Positions 1 to 6,714 of a stretch of 31,888 nt of DNA are shown piece by piece. The stretch comes from DATLZC01 sp037444005 (GTDB lineage Bacteria > Chloroflexota > Dehalococcoidia > DSTF01 > JACRBR01), in assembly GCA_037444005.1 (NCBI GenBank), contig JBBING010000021.1, positions 1 through 31,888 of the forward strand. Direction: 5' to 3'. Position numbers and translations under genes: made by a program. Below the pieces are notes generated by a model that saw only the letters and a list, made by a program, of their open reading frames with translations, was not told where the DNA came from and made no database searches. Every line of letters begins with the position of its first letter. Within the stretch, counting starts at the first letter, position 1.

Positions 1-1
1 G

Positions 2-1552
2 CACCACGACATCTACAGCATCGAAGACCTGGCGCAGCTCATCTACGACCTCAAGCAGGTCAACCCGCGGGCCAGAATCTGCGTGAAGCTGGTGGCCGAG
101 GAGGGCGTCGGGACCATCGCCGCAGGCGTGGCGAAGGGCTACGCCGACGTCATCCAGATTTCGGGCCACGAGGGAGGAACCGGCGCCTCGCCGCTGTCGT
201 CCATCAAGTACGCAGGTCTGCCGTGGGAGATGGGTCTCGCGGAGACGCAGCAGGTCCTGGTGCTCAACGACCTGCGTAGCCGCGTGACCGTGCGGGTCGA
301 TGGCGGGTTCCACACCGGGCGCGACGTGGTGGTGGCGGCGATGCTCGGGGCCGACGAGTACGGCTTCGGGACCATCGCGCTCATCGCCATCGGGTGCCAG
401 ATGGCGCGACAGTGCCACCTCAACACCTGTCCCGTGGGGATCGCGTCACAGCGCGAAGACCTGCGGGCGAAGTTCCCGGGGACGCCCGACAATGTCGTGA
501 CCTTCTTCTCCCATGTGGCGCAGGAGGTTCGCGAGCTGTTGGCGAGCCTGGGCTATCGGCGGCTCGACGAGATCATCGGCCGGATGGATCTCCTCCGCCA
601 GGTCGAGCGGCCGGAGCGGCCACGCGCCCAAATGCTCGACCTGTCGCCCATCATCACGATGGTACCTGACGGCAAGCCGATTCGTGCGCTGCAGGAGCGC
701 AACGATCGCGTGGAGCGGACGCTCGATGACCAGATTCTCGAGGACGCGAAGGAGGCGCTCGAGGGCCGGGGCAGCGTGCGGCTGTGCTACAAGGTGCGGA
801 ACACGGATCGCACGGTCGGGACGAAGCTGGCGGGGGAGATCGCCTACCGCTACCACGAGGAAGGGCTGCCCGAGGGCACCATCGAGATCAACCTCGAGGG
901 GAGCGCTGGCCAGAGTCTGGGCGCCTTCCTCCACCGGGGGATTCGCATCATCCTCCGGGGCGAGGCCAACGACTACGTCGGCAAGGGGATGGGCGGAGGC
1001 GAGATCGCGCTCCTGCCGCCGGAGGGTTCACCGTTCGAAAGCCACGAGAACGTCATCATGGGGAACACGTGCCTGTACGGGGCCACCGGCGGCATGCTGT
1101 TCGCCGCGGGCCGCGCCGGCGAGCGCTTCGCGGTCCGCAACTCCGGCGCGAAGGCGGTCGTCGAAGGCGTCGGCGACCACGGGTGCGAGTACATGACCGA
1201 GGGCGTCGTCGTGATCCTCGGTGAGACCGGGCGCAACTTCGGCGCCGGGATGTCCAACGGCATCGCCTATGTCCTGGACGAGAAGGGCGACTTCCCGTCG
1301 AAGCTCAATCCCGAGCTCGTGGCCATCAAGCGGGTGACAGGAGAGCAGGACATCGAGATGCTCACGGGCCTCATCAAGCGGCACGTCCAGCTCACGGGCA
1401 GCCGCCGCGGCCGCGAGATTCTCGAGAACTGGGAGCGCTTCCAGCCGCTCTTCTGGAAGGTCGCGCCGCACACGGCGATGACGGAAGAGGGCCCGCAAAC
1501 CATCATCAACCGGCACATCGAGTCGGTCCGCGCCGCCATCGCGATGGGATGA
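2..1552 (+). CDS. gltB: Glutamate synthase large subunit, C-terminal part (5' truncated by window edge)
   Basis: This is the ammonia-assimilation enzyme that transfers the glutamine amide to 2-oxoglutarate, giving two glutamates. The frame is open from base 2, upstream of the first GTG at 83, and begins HHDIYSIEDLAQLIYDLKQV, so the N-terminal amidotransferase domain and part of the FMN domain lie outside the window. Visible parts are the end of the FMN-binding barrel (SGHEGGTGASP), the 3Fe-4S cysteines spaced C-x5-C-x4-C (CQMARQCHLNTCP), and the C-terminal GXGXG beta-helix domain with repeated glycine turns (GSAGQSLGAF, GMGGGEIALLPP, GATGGMLFAAGRAGERF). The stop lies 4 bases from the stop of convergent recX, with no terminator between. 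The partner subunit (gltD-like, 19444-20898) is about 18 kb away on the other strand. Identification is firm; the gene is partial only because of the window edge. Confidence 0.97.
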   Translation, partial: HHDIYSIEDLAQLIYDLKQVNPRARICVKLVAEEGVGTIAAGVAKGYADVIQISGHEGGTGASPLSSIKYAGLPWEMGLAETQQVLVLNDLRSRVTVRVDGGFHTGRDVVVAAMLGADEYGFGTIALIAIGCQMARQCHLNTCPVGIASQREDLRAKFPGTPDNVVTFFSHVAQEVRELLASLGYRRLDEIIGRMDLLRQVERPERPRAQMLDLSPIITMVPDGKPIRALQERNDRVERTLDDQILEDAKEALEGRGSVRLCYKVRNTDRTVGTKLAGEIAYRYHEEGLPEGTIEINLEGSAGQSLGAFLHRGIRIILRGEANDYVGKGMGGGEIALLPPEGSPFESHENVIMGNTCLYGATGGMLFAAGRAGERFAVRNSGAKAVVEGVGDHGCEYMTEGVVVILGETGRNFGAGMSNGIAYVLDEKGDFPSKLNPELVAIKRVTGEQDIEMLTGLIKRHVQLTGSRRGREILENWERFQPLFWKVAPHTAMTEEGPQTIINRHIESVRAAIAMG

Positions 1553-1556
1553 CCGC

Positions 1557-2204
1557 TCAGCGGGCCTCAGCGGCATCGGTCCCCGTTTCCGCGATCTCCC
1601 GCCAGCAGCGGGAGACGACTCGCTCGGCGACGGTGTAGCTGAACCCCCTGCGAAGGAGGAAGCCGCCGAGCCGTCGGCGGAACGTCTCCTCGTCGAGCCC
1701 GGCGAAGGCGCGGAGGCGGCGGGAGGCGGCGCGAACGGCGGCGTCTTCGTCCTCGATGCCGGCCGTCGCTTCGGCGGCGGTCCGCGCCTCGACCCCACGG
1801 CTGCGCAGCTCGGCGTTCAAGAGGCGCCGCGACCGCGGGCTGGACGCGTCGCGCGTCTCGACCCAGAAGCGGGCGAACGCAGCGTCGTCGAGGTAGCCCA
1901 TGGCCCGCAGGCGGGAGACGGCCGCGTCGATGTGGGCGCGGTCGAAGCGGCGCCGGCGAAGGGCGTCGCGAAGCTCGCGCTCGCTTCGTGGCCGGCGCGC
2001 CACCAGACGCAGCGCGCTCTCCATGCACCGCTGGCGCATGTCGGCGTCCCGAAGCGCCTCCACGTCGGCATCCGCGAGACGCTGACCCTCACGCAGGCCG
2101 CGCTGGGCCGCGACCTCGCTGGCGACGGAGAAGGCGAAGGCGCCGTCGAGGTGCACATTCACTCGCCGGCGCCCCTTCTGCCGCTCGAGGAGCGTGACGA
2201 TCAC
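1557..2204 (-). CDS. recX: RecX family regulator of RecA
   Basis: RecX binds RecA filaments and limits their extension and activity. The protein is 215 aa, in the usual range, with three-helix repeats: RRPRSERELRDALRRRRF, AMGYLDDAAFARFWVETR and a third unit near LGGFLLRRGFSYTVAERVV. These are the hallmark RecX patterns (R-S-x-x-E-L, GY-DD--FA, GF). The start is GTG at 2204 with a weak purine stretch (AGGGAC) in front. It lies 21 bases downstream of recA on the same strand, so the two are almost certainly cotranscribed and recX would share the recA promoter and its LexA-like box. Identity rests on both sequence pattern and neighbour. Confidence 0.93.
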   Translation of the reverse strand: MIVTLLERQKGRRRVNVHLDGAFAFSVASEVAAQRGLREGQRLADADVEALRDADMRQRCMESALRLVARRPRSERELRDALRRRRFDRAHIDAAVSRLRAMGYLDDAAFARFWVETRDASSPRSRRLLNAELRSRGVEARTAAEATAGIEDEDAAVRAASRRLRAFAGLDEETFRRRLGGFLLRRGFSYTVAERVVSRCWREIAETGTDAAEAR

Positions 2205-2225
2205 GTCCCTGGCCCTCGAACGCCG

Positions 2226-3323
2226 CTACTCGTCGAAGGGCGGCTCGTCGTCATCGGCCGCGGCGGCGGAGACGGGCATGCGTTGACCTGCCGCGCGGGC
2301 CCGGATCTCACGCTCGATCTCGGCCGCCACCTCCGGGTGCTGCGCGAGGAACTCCTTCGCGTTCTCGCGACCCTGCCCCAGACGCTGCTCGCCGTAGGTG
2401 AAGAACGCGCCCAGCTTCCGCACGACGCCGTATTCCACGCCGAGGTCGATGATGTCGCCTTCGCGGCTGATGCCGGCCTTGCCCGGCGTGAACATGATGT
2501 CGAACTCGGCCGTCCGGAAGGGCGGCGCGACCTTGTTCTTCACCACCTTCGTGCGCACGCGGCTGCCGATGATCTGCGCGCCCTGTTTGATGCTCTCGAC
2601 GCGCCGGATGTCGATGCGGACCGAGGCGTAGAACTTCAGGGCGCGGCCGCCCGGGGTCGTCTCCGGGTTCCCGAACACCACGCCCACCTTCTCGCGGAGC
2701 TGGTTGATGAAGATGACCGCCGTGCGGGATTTCGAGATGGCGTGCGTGAGCTTGCGCAGCGCCTGCGACATGAGGCGCGCCTGCAGTCCGGGGAGCGAGT
2801 CGCCCATCTCGCCTTCGATTTCGGCGCGGGGCACCAGCGCGGCGACGCTGTCGATGACGACGACGTCGACCGCGTTGCTACGCACGAGGGCCTCCGCGAT
2901 CTCGAGGGCCTGCTCGCCCGTGTCCGGCTGCGACACCAGGAGGTCGTCGATCTTGACCCCGAGGGCGGCGGCGTACTGCGGGTCGAGGCTGTGCTCGACG
3001 TCAATGTAGGCGGCCATGCCGCCGAGCTTCTGGGCCTCGGCGATGATGTGCTGGGCCAGGGTCGACTTGCCGGCCGATTCGGGGCCGAAGATCTCGATGA
3101 CGCGGCCGCGGGGCACGCCGCCGATTCCCAGGGCGAGGTCGAGGGCGAGCGAGCCGGTGGGGATGGCCTCGACCTGCATGGCCTGCGAGGCCTCGCCGAG
3201 GCGCATGATGGCGCCCCGTCCGAACTGCTTCTCGATCTGCCCCAGGGCGATCTCGAGGGCTTTGGTCTTGTCGTCCACCTGTCCCGTTCCGTTGAGGCTG
3301 GCGGTGGCGCTGGCGCTGGCCAT
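2226..3323 (-). CDS. recA: RecA recombinase
   Basis: This is the ATP-dependent DNA strand-exchange protein and SOS co-protease. The open frame could begin at GTG 3353, but ATG 3323 is preferred: AGGGAGG stands 7 bases upstream, and the protein then begins MASASATASLNGTG just before the conserved KTKALEIALGQIEKQFGRGA. It is 365 aa, close to the family norm. Visible motifs are Walker A GPESAGKS, Walker B VVVIDSVAALVP, the loop segment EIEGEMGDSLPGLQARLMSQ, and the L2 region with NQLREKVGVVFGNPETTPGG. The C-terminus is acidic (DDDEPPFDE), as in many RecAs. It is first in a recA-recX unit. Regulation is likely through LexA, judging from the promoter upstream. Confidence 0.98.
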   Translation of the reverse strand: MASASATASLNGTGQVDDKTKALEIALGQIEKQFGRGAIMRLGEASQAMQVEAIPTGSLALDLALGIGGVPRGRVIEIFGPESAGKSTLAQHIIAEAQKLGGMAAYIDVEHSLDPQYAAALGVKIDDLLVSQPDTGEQALEIAEALVRSNAVDVVVIDSVAALVPRAEIEGEMGDSLPGLQARLMSQALRKLTHAISKSRTAVIFINQLREKVGVVFGNPETTPGGRALKFYASVRIDIRRVESIKQGAQIIGSRVRTKVVKNKVAPPFRTAEFDIMFTPGKAGISREGDIIDLGVEYGVVRKLGAFFTYGEQRLGQGRENAKEFLAQHPEVAAEIEREIRARAAGQRMPVSAAAADDDEPPFDE

Positions 3324-3410
3324 GAGGGGGCCTCCCTGCTCGACTGCGGACACCCCTCGCGCCGCTCGGCGCTCGCGGTGTCATCATACTGTCCTGCCGT
3401 CGGGCCCAAC

Positions 3411-3438
3411 AGTAGAACAAACGTACGACGCTTGTCAA
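3411..3438 (-). promoter_or_regulatory. recA promoter with embedded LexA-like (SOS) box
   Basis: On the minus strand TTGACA (3438-3433) is followed by a 16-base spacer and TCTACT (3416-3411). Inside the spacer lies GTACGTTTGTTC (3426-3415), which reads GAACAAACGTAC on the plus strand. This is one mismatch from GAAC-N4-GTTC, the LexA half-site pair known from Gram-positives, and it also fits the related GTAC-N4-GTTC form. A LexA dimer here would block polymerase. An alternative weaker promoter, TGTTGG-N17-TATGAT (-10 at 3388-3383), would put the box next to its -35. The sequences are seen directly; LexA control is inferred. Confidence 0.65.
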
Positions 3439-3451
3439 GCCCCCTCCGGGG

Positions 3452-4132
3452 CTAGCCCCGCAGGCCGTAGCGCCGCAGCGTCTCGAGCTCCGGCTCGTCG
3501 CGGGGGAAATCGCCCACCAGCCATGCCCGCACGAACTCGATGCGCCGGACCGTGAAGCGAACCTCGTCGGGCTTCGCACGGAGCGCTCGCAGCGCGGAGC
3601 GCAGGGCGTCGATGTCGGGCGGCTCCACGCAGCGTGCAACGGTGAGATGCGGCAGCGCCGGCGGCGCCTGCAGGCCGAGCGTCTCGGTGATGGCGCCGCG
3701 CAGGGCCGCCCAGGCGCCGTCGTCCCGCAACTCCAGGACGATGGCCTCGTTGAGGACGTTGGCGGGCCCGAGTGCGAACGTGACGGGCGGCGTCCGCTGG
3801 AACAGAGGCGCCGCCAGCGCGCCCAGCTCGACAGCTCGCTCGCGGGTAAGTTCGTCCGGCCGCAACGGTTTCACCACCTGAAACCCGACCTCGGCGAGCG
3901 TGACATGGAGGTACTCGCGGCTGAACGGCGCGACGCCCGCCACGCTGGCGAGCCGCTCCTGTGCGCGTTCCGCCGCCGCCACCGCCCGCGCGTCATCGAC
4001 GCGGGCCACGAACGTGAGATACTGCGCGCGGCCATGCGCCCAGGCGTCAGCCCACGCATCGTCGGCGACGACGATGTCGCCGCCGTCGTCGAACCAGCGC
4101 CAGGCTTCCTCGAACGACGTGAACACGGGCAT
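3452..4132 (-). CDS. 2H phosphoesterase (2'-5' RNA ligase-like) family protein
   Basis: 226 aa with the two H-x-T motifs that define the 2H phosphoesterase fold: HVTL about residue 76 and HLTV about residue 160. Each supplies one catalytic histidine and threonine in cyclic phosphodiesterase / 2'-5' RNA ligase-like proteins. The spacing is normal for the fold, but the N-terminus (MPVFTSFEEAWRWFDDGGD) is unlike the short ThpR proteins, so I do not assign a substrate. It starts 48 bases after lysS on the same strand and is probably cotranscribed with it. There is no clear ribosome site before ATG 4132; TACGCT lies 7 bases upstream, so a leaderless transcript is possible but weakly supported. Its 3' end abuts the recA promoter. 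Confidence 0.75.
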   Translation of the reverse strand: MPVFTSFEEAWRWFDDGGDIVVADDAWADAWAHGRAQYLTFVARVDDARAVAAAERAQERLASVAGVAPFSREYLHVTLAEVGFQVVKPLRPDELTRERAVELGALAAPLFQRTPPVTFALGPANVLNEAIVLELRDDGAWAALRGAITETLGLQAPPALPHLTVARCVEPPDIDALRSALRALRAKPDEVRFTVRRIEFVRAWLVGDFPRDEPELETLRRYGLRG

Positions 4133-4180
4133 CGCGTACAGCGTACCGCGTCCACAGGGGGCGACGGGGAGCGCCCGGCG

Positions 4181-5665
4181 CTACTCCGGCTGCCGCATGT
4201 GGGGGAACAGGATCACCTCGCGAATCGAGCGCTGACCGGTGAGCAGCATGACGAGGCGGTCGATGCCGAGCCCGAGGCCGCCTGCCGGGGGCATCCCGTG
4301 CTCGAGGGCGAGGAGGAAGTCTTCGTCGAGAGTCTCGACTTCTTCGAGGCCCGCGGCCTTGAGCCGCGCCTGCACCAGGAAGCGCTCCCGCTGGTCGATG
4401 GGGTCGTTCAGCTCCGAGTAGGCGTTGGCGATCTCCATGCCACGGCAAAACGCCTCGAAGCGCTCCACCAGATGAGGCGCGTCGGCCTTGGCCTTCGCCA
4501 AAGGCGACAGCTCGCGGGGGTAGTCGAGCAGGAACGTGGGCTGGACTAAGTGCGGCTCGACGGCGTTGGAGAAGATCTCGTCGACCAGTTTGCCCCAGCT
4601 CCAGCCGGGGTCGACCTCGATGTGCATGGCCCGGGCGCGTTCGAGCAGGCCCTCGCGGTCGTCGCGGTAGGTCTCGAGATCGAACCCTGCGTATTCGATG
4701 AAGGCCTCTCGCATCGTGAGGCGCCGCCACGGGGGGCGCAGGTCGATCACGGAATCGCCGTACGTGACCTTCGTGGTCCCCAGCACCTCCTGCGCCACCG
4801 TCGAGACGAGGTCCTCGACCATACGGGCGACGTCGTGGTAGTCGGCGTAGGCCTCGTAGCTCTCCATCATCGTGAACTCGGGGTTGTACTTCCACGAGAC
4901 CCCCTCGTTCCGGAAGATGCGGCCGATCTCGTAGACGCGGTCGTAGCCTCCGATGAGCAGCCGCTTCAGGTGCAACTCGAGCGAGATACGGAGGTAGAAG
5001 TCGCGGTCGAGGGCACGGTGATGGGTGACGAACGGTGTGGCGGCGGCGCCGCCTGCCTCCGCCTGCAGGACGGGCGTCTCCACCTCCATGAAGCCCCGGT
5101 CGTCCATGAAGCGCCGGATGGCCCGGACGATGGCGCTGCGCGTCCGGAAGAGGTCGCGCACCTCTTCGTTCGCCATCAGGTCGAGGTATCGCCGGCGGTA
5201 CCGCAGCTCGACGTCCTGAAGTCCGTGCCATTTCTCTGGCGGCGGCTGGAGCGCCTTCGCCAGAAAAGTGAGCTCGCGCGCCTCGACCGTGATCTCGCCG
5301 GCTCGGGTGCGGAACAGCGGGCCGGTCACGCCGAGGAAGTCCCCGAGGTCAAGGTCGGCGAGCAGCCCGAAGGCGTCGCCGAGGACGTCACGGCGGAGGT
5401 GCGCCTGGATGCGCCCGGAGGCGTCGCGAAGGTCGAGGAACGCCGCCCGGCCCATGTCGCGGAGGGCGGTGACGCGCCCGGCGACGGTGACGACAGGACC
5501 CTGCGTCCCCGTGCCGGCGCTCGCTTCGTGGGCCAGGAAGAGCGCGGCCGCGGAGGCGTTGTCGTGCGTGCGGTGGAAGTGCGCGGGATACGGGTCGATG
5601 CCCCGTTCTCGGAGGCGCCGCAGCTTGCCCAGGCGTTCTTCGCGCAGTTCTTCGATGGTCGGCAT
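4181..5665 (-). CDS. lysS: Lysine--tRNA ligase, class II
   Basis: Charges tRNA-Lys with lysine using ATP. 494 aa, typical for bacterial class II LysRS. The N-terminal OB-fold anticodon-binding domain covers roughly residues 55-160 (VTVAGRVTALRDMGRAAFLDL). The catalytic domain holds motif 2 (RIFRNEGVSWKYNPEFTMME) and motif 3 (GLGLGIDRLVMLLTGQRSIR), ending in the family signature REVILFPHMR. The start is ATG 5665. No Shine-Dalgarno is visible, but TAGAAT lies 9 bases before the ATG, suggesting a very short leader or none. It is followed by the 2H phosphoesterase gene. A GC-rich hairpin at 5715-5743 separates it from greA. Confidence 0.97.
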   Translation of the reverse strand: MPTIEELREERLGKLRRLRERGIDPYPAHFHRTHDNASAAALFLAHEASAGTGTQGPVVTVAGRVTALRDMGRAAFLDLRDASGRIQAHLRRDVLGDAFGLLADLDLGDFLGVTGPLFRTRAGEITVEARELTFLAKALQPPPEKWHGLQDVELRYRRRYLDLMANEEVRDLFRTRSAIVRAIRRFMDDRGFMEVETPVLQAEAGGAAATPFVTHHRALDRDFYLRISLELHLKRLLIGGYDRVYEIGRIFRNEGVSWKYNPEFTMMESYEAYADYHDVARMVEDLVSTVAQEVLGTTKVTYGDSVIDLRPPWRRLTMREAFIEYAGFDLETYRDDREGLLERARAMHIEVDPGWSWGKLVDEIFSNAVEPHLVQPTFLLDYPRELSPLAKAKADAPHLVERFEAFCRGMEIANAYSELNDPIDQRERFLVQARLKAAGLEEVETLDEDFLLALEHGMPPAGGLGLGIDRLVMLLTGQRSIREVILFPHMRQPE

Positions 5666-5674
5666 ACGACGGTG

Positions 5675-5680
5675 ATTCTA
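5675..5680 (-). promoter_or_regulatory. Candidate lysS -10 box, near-leaderless layout
   Basis: TAGAAT on the minus strand ends 9 bases before the lysS ATG. A start of transcription 7 bases downstream would leave a 2-base leader. No Shine-Dalgarno is present in the interval and no good -35 is seen. Moderate support only. Confidence 0.4.
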
Positions 5681-5714
5681 CGTCGCGCGGCGCTGGCGCG
5701 ACAGGCCGAAACGC

Positions 5715-5743
5715 GGCGAGGCGGGCCGCCGGCCCGCCTCGCC
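5715..5743 (-). terminator. Perfect 13-bp GC hairpin after greA
   Basis: Arms 5715-5727 and 5731-5743 are exactly complementary, with a 3-base loop. The hairpin starts about 20 bases beyond the greA stop. There is no real U-tract (GCGTTTCGG follows on the minus strand), so it is either a weak intrinsic terminator or an mRNA 3'-end stabiliser. The symmetry means it could act on either strand, but only minus-strand genes flank it. Confidence 0.55.
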
Positions 5744-5765
5744 CAACGTCGGATGCGTTCGCCGG

Positions 5766-6239
5766 CTACTTGATCTCGAGAATGGTGAGCTTCTTCACGC
5801 CAGCGGGCACCACTACCTCGACCACGTCGCCCTTGCGGTGGCCCAGCAGGGCCCGTCCCACGGGGGACTCGTTGCTGATCTTGCCGACCTTCGGATCGGC
5901 CTCGGTGAAGCCGACGATGGTGAACGTGCGCTTCTCGCCGTTCTCGTCGAGAACGACCACGTCGGAGCCGAGCTGGACGCGCGAGGCGTGGTGAGCCTCC
6001 TCCTCGTCGATGAGGACGGCGTTCTGGATGAGCCGCTCGAGGGTCAGGATGCGTCCTTCGACGAAGGCCTGCTCGTTCTTGGCGTCGTCGTACTCGGCGT
6101 TGTTCTGCGTGCTGGCCAGCTCCTTGGACTGATGGATGCGCTCGGCCACCTGGGGACGGCGCACGTTGCGGAGGTAGTCGAGCTCCTCCTGGAGTTTGGC
6201 CAGCCCTTCCTTCGTCAGTGGAACGGATCTGTCAGGCAT
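5766..6239 (-). CDS. greA: Transcription elongation factor GreA
   Basis: Enters the RNA polymerase secondary channel and helps backtracked complexes resume. 157 aa, the standard length, with an N-terminal coiled coil (about 8-75) and a C-terminal FKBP-like domain (GSDVVVLDENGEKRTFTIVG; NESPVGRALLGHRKGD). The signature NAEYDDAKNEQAFVEGRI at the coil tip is clear. One oddity appears in a manual alignment to E. coli GreA: the tip segment GDLKENAEY becomes ASTQNNAEY, so the two key acids D41 and E44 correspond to Ser43 and Asn46. Nearby D51/D52 are acidic, but at another turn of the tip. The start is ATG 6239 with GGAGG 5 bases upstream. The gene has its own promoter and a terminator-like hairpin in the leader. 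Confidence 0.95.
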   Translation of the reverse strand: MPDRSVPLTKEGLAKLQEELDYLRNVRRPQVAERIHQSKELASTQNNAEYDDAKNEQAFVEGRILTLERLIQNAVLIDEEEAHHASRVQLGSDVVVLDENGEKRTFTIVGFTEADPKVGKISNESPVGRALLGHRKGDVVEVVVPAGVKKLTILEIK

Positions 6240-6254
6240 CTCGCCCTCCGGCTG

Positions 6255-6293
6255 AAAAAAGAGACTGAGGTCCGCGCTCCGGGAGCCTCAGTC
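6255..6293 (-). terminator. Intrinsic terminator in the greA leader (attenuator candidate)
   Basis: On the minus strand GACTGAGG (6293-6286) pairs perfectly with CCTCAGTC (6270-6263), with further GGAG/CTCC pairing inside the loop. The arm is followed by TC and six T (6260-6255). The structure ends about 10 bases before the greA Shine-Dalgarno and lies downstream of the greA promoter, so it is not simply the end of rpmB. It would release a leader RNA of about 50-55 bases unless polymerase reads through. Confidence 0.75.
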
Positions 6294-6315
6294 GCCGCGA
6301 CATTACCGCATTCGC

Positions 6316-6345
6316 AGTATACGCGCTGCGCTGAAGCCCTGTAAA
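6316..6345 (-). promoter_or_regulatory. greA promoter
   Basis: TTTACA (6345-6340), an 18-base spacer, then TATACT (6321-6316) on the minus strand: both boxes are 5/6 matches to the sigma-70 consensus. Transcription would begin near 6309, giving a leader of about 70 bases that includes the terminator hairpin. It sits between the rpmB stop and greA, making greA independent of rpmB. Confidence 0.75.
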
Positions 6346-6400
6346 GGATTCGGAGCGTGGGACAGCCATGGTGGTTCGGAATGTCGGCGCGGCGCCGCGG

Positions 6401-6613
6401 TCAGACGGCGACCTTGGTGAGCGTGCGGAGGCACCGGGTGCAGACGCGCAGCCGGACGGGCTGGCCGCCGACGTACACCGTCTGGTGATGCAGGTTGGGC
6501 CGGAAGACGCGGCTGGTCCGCGGCGCCTTGCGCTGCCAGCGCCCGGAGTGCCGGTGCCGGATGTTGCGACCGAAGGCCGTGCCCTTGACGCAGAGATCGC
6601 ACACTGCGGGCAT
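6401..6613 (-). CDS. rpmB: 50S ribosomal protein L28, zinc-binding form
   Basis: Large-subunit ribosomal protein. 70 aa, starting at ATG 6613. It carries two Cys pairs, CDLC near residue 5 and CTRC near residue 58, marking the zinc-ribbon (C+) form. Middle segments GTAFGRNIRHRHSGR and RVFRPNLHHQTVYV match L28. GAGGAGG lies 11 bases before the start. It is transcribed alone, with a promoter at 6686-6714 and a leader hairpin. Zinc-type L28 can be replaced by a Cys-less paralogue under zinc limitation in some bacteria; whether this genome has one cannot be seen here. Confidence 0.95.
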   Translation of the reverse strand: MPAVCDLCVKGTAFGRNIRHRHSGRWQRKAPRTSRVFRPNLHHQTVYVGGQPVRLRVCTRCLRTLTKVAV

Positions 6614-6647
6614 CGTCGCCGACGCCTCCTCGTCCTTCTGATGGCTG

Positions 6648-6665
6648 GCCCCCCGAACGGGGGGC
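6648..6665 (-). promoter_or_regulatory. G/C-tract hairpin in the rpmB leader
   Basis: Six C (6649-6654), a GAAC loop and six G (6659-6664), plus one more closing pair, form a very stable 7-bp stem. It lies in the 5' leader of rpmB, between promoter and ribosome site, and just upstream of the fakA -10. Its role is unknown. It could stabilise the mRNA end or isolate the two divergent promoters. Confidence 0.5.
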
Positions 6666-6674
6666 TGCTAGAAT
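6666..6674 (+). promoter_or_regulatory. Extended -10 promoter for the fakA-recG unit
   Basis: TGC followed by TAGAAT (6669-6674), an extended -10 with no good -35 because the G/C hairpin occupies that place. Transcription near 6681 would leave a leader of about 15 bases before the GTG start at 6696. It is arranged back to back with the rpmB promoter. Confidence 0.5.
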
Positions 6675-6685
6675 CTGGACACCGC

Positions 6686-6714
6686 ATGCTAGCAGGTGCG
6701 GCATCCTGAGGCAA
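6686..6714 (-). promoter_or_regulatory. rpmB promoter
   Basis: TTGCCT (6714-6709), a 17-base spacer ending in TGC, then TAGCAT (6691-6686) on the minus strand; the TGC makes it an extended -10. The start would be near 6679. The promoter overlaps the first codons of the fakA-like gene on the other strand. Confidence 0.6.

Noticed and set aside
1932..3455. 507-codon plus-strand frame opposite recX-recA
   Set aside because: Antisense to recA; composition (Asp/His/Arg/Leu) mirrors the recA codons.
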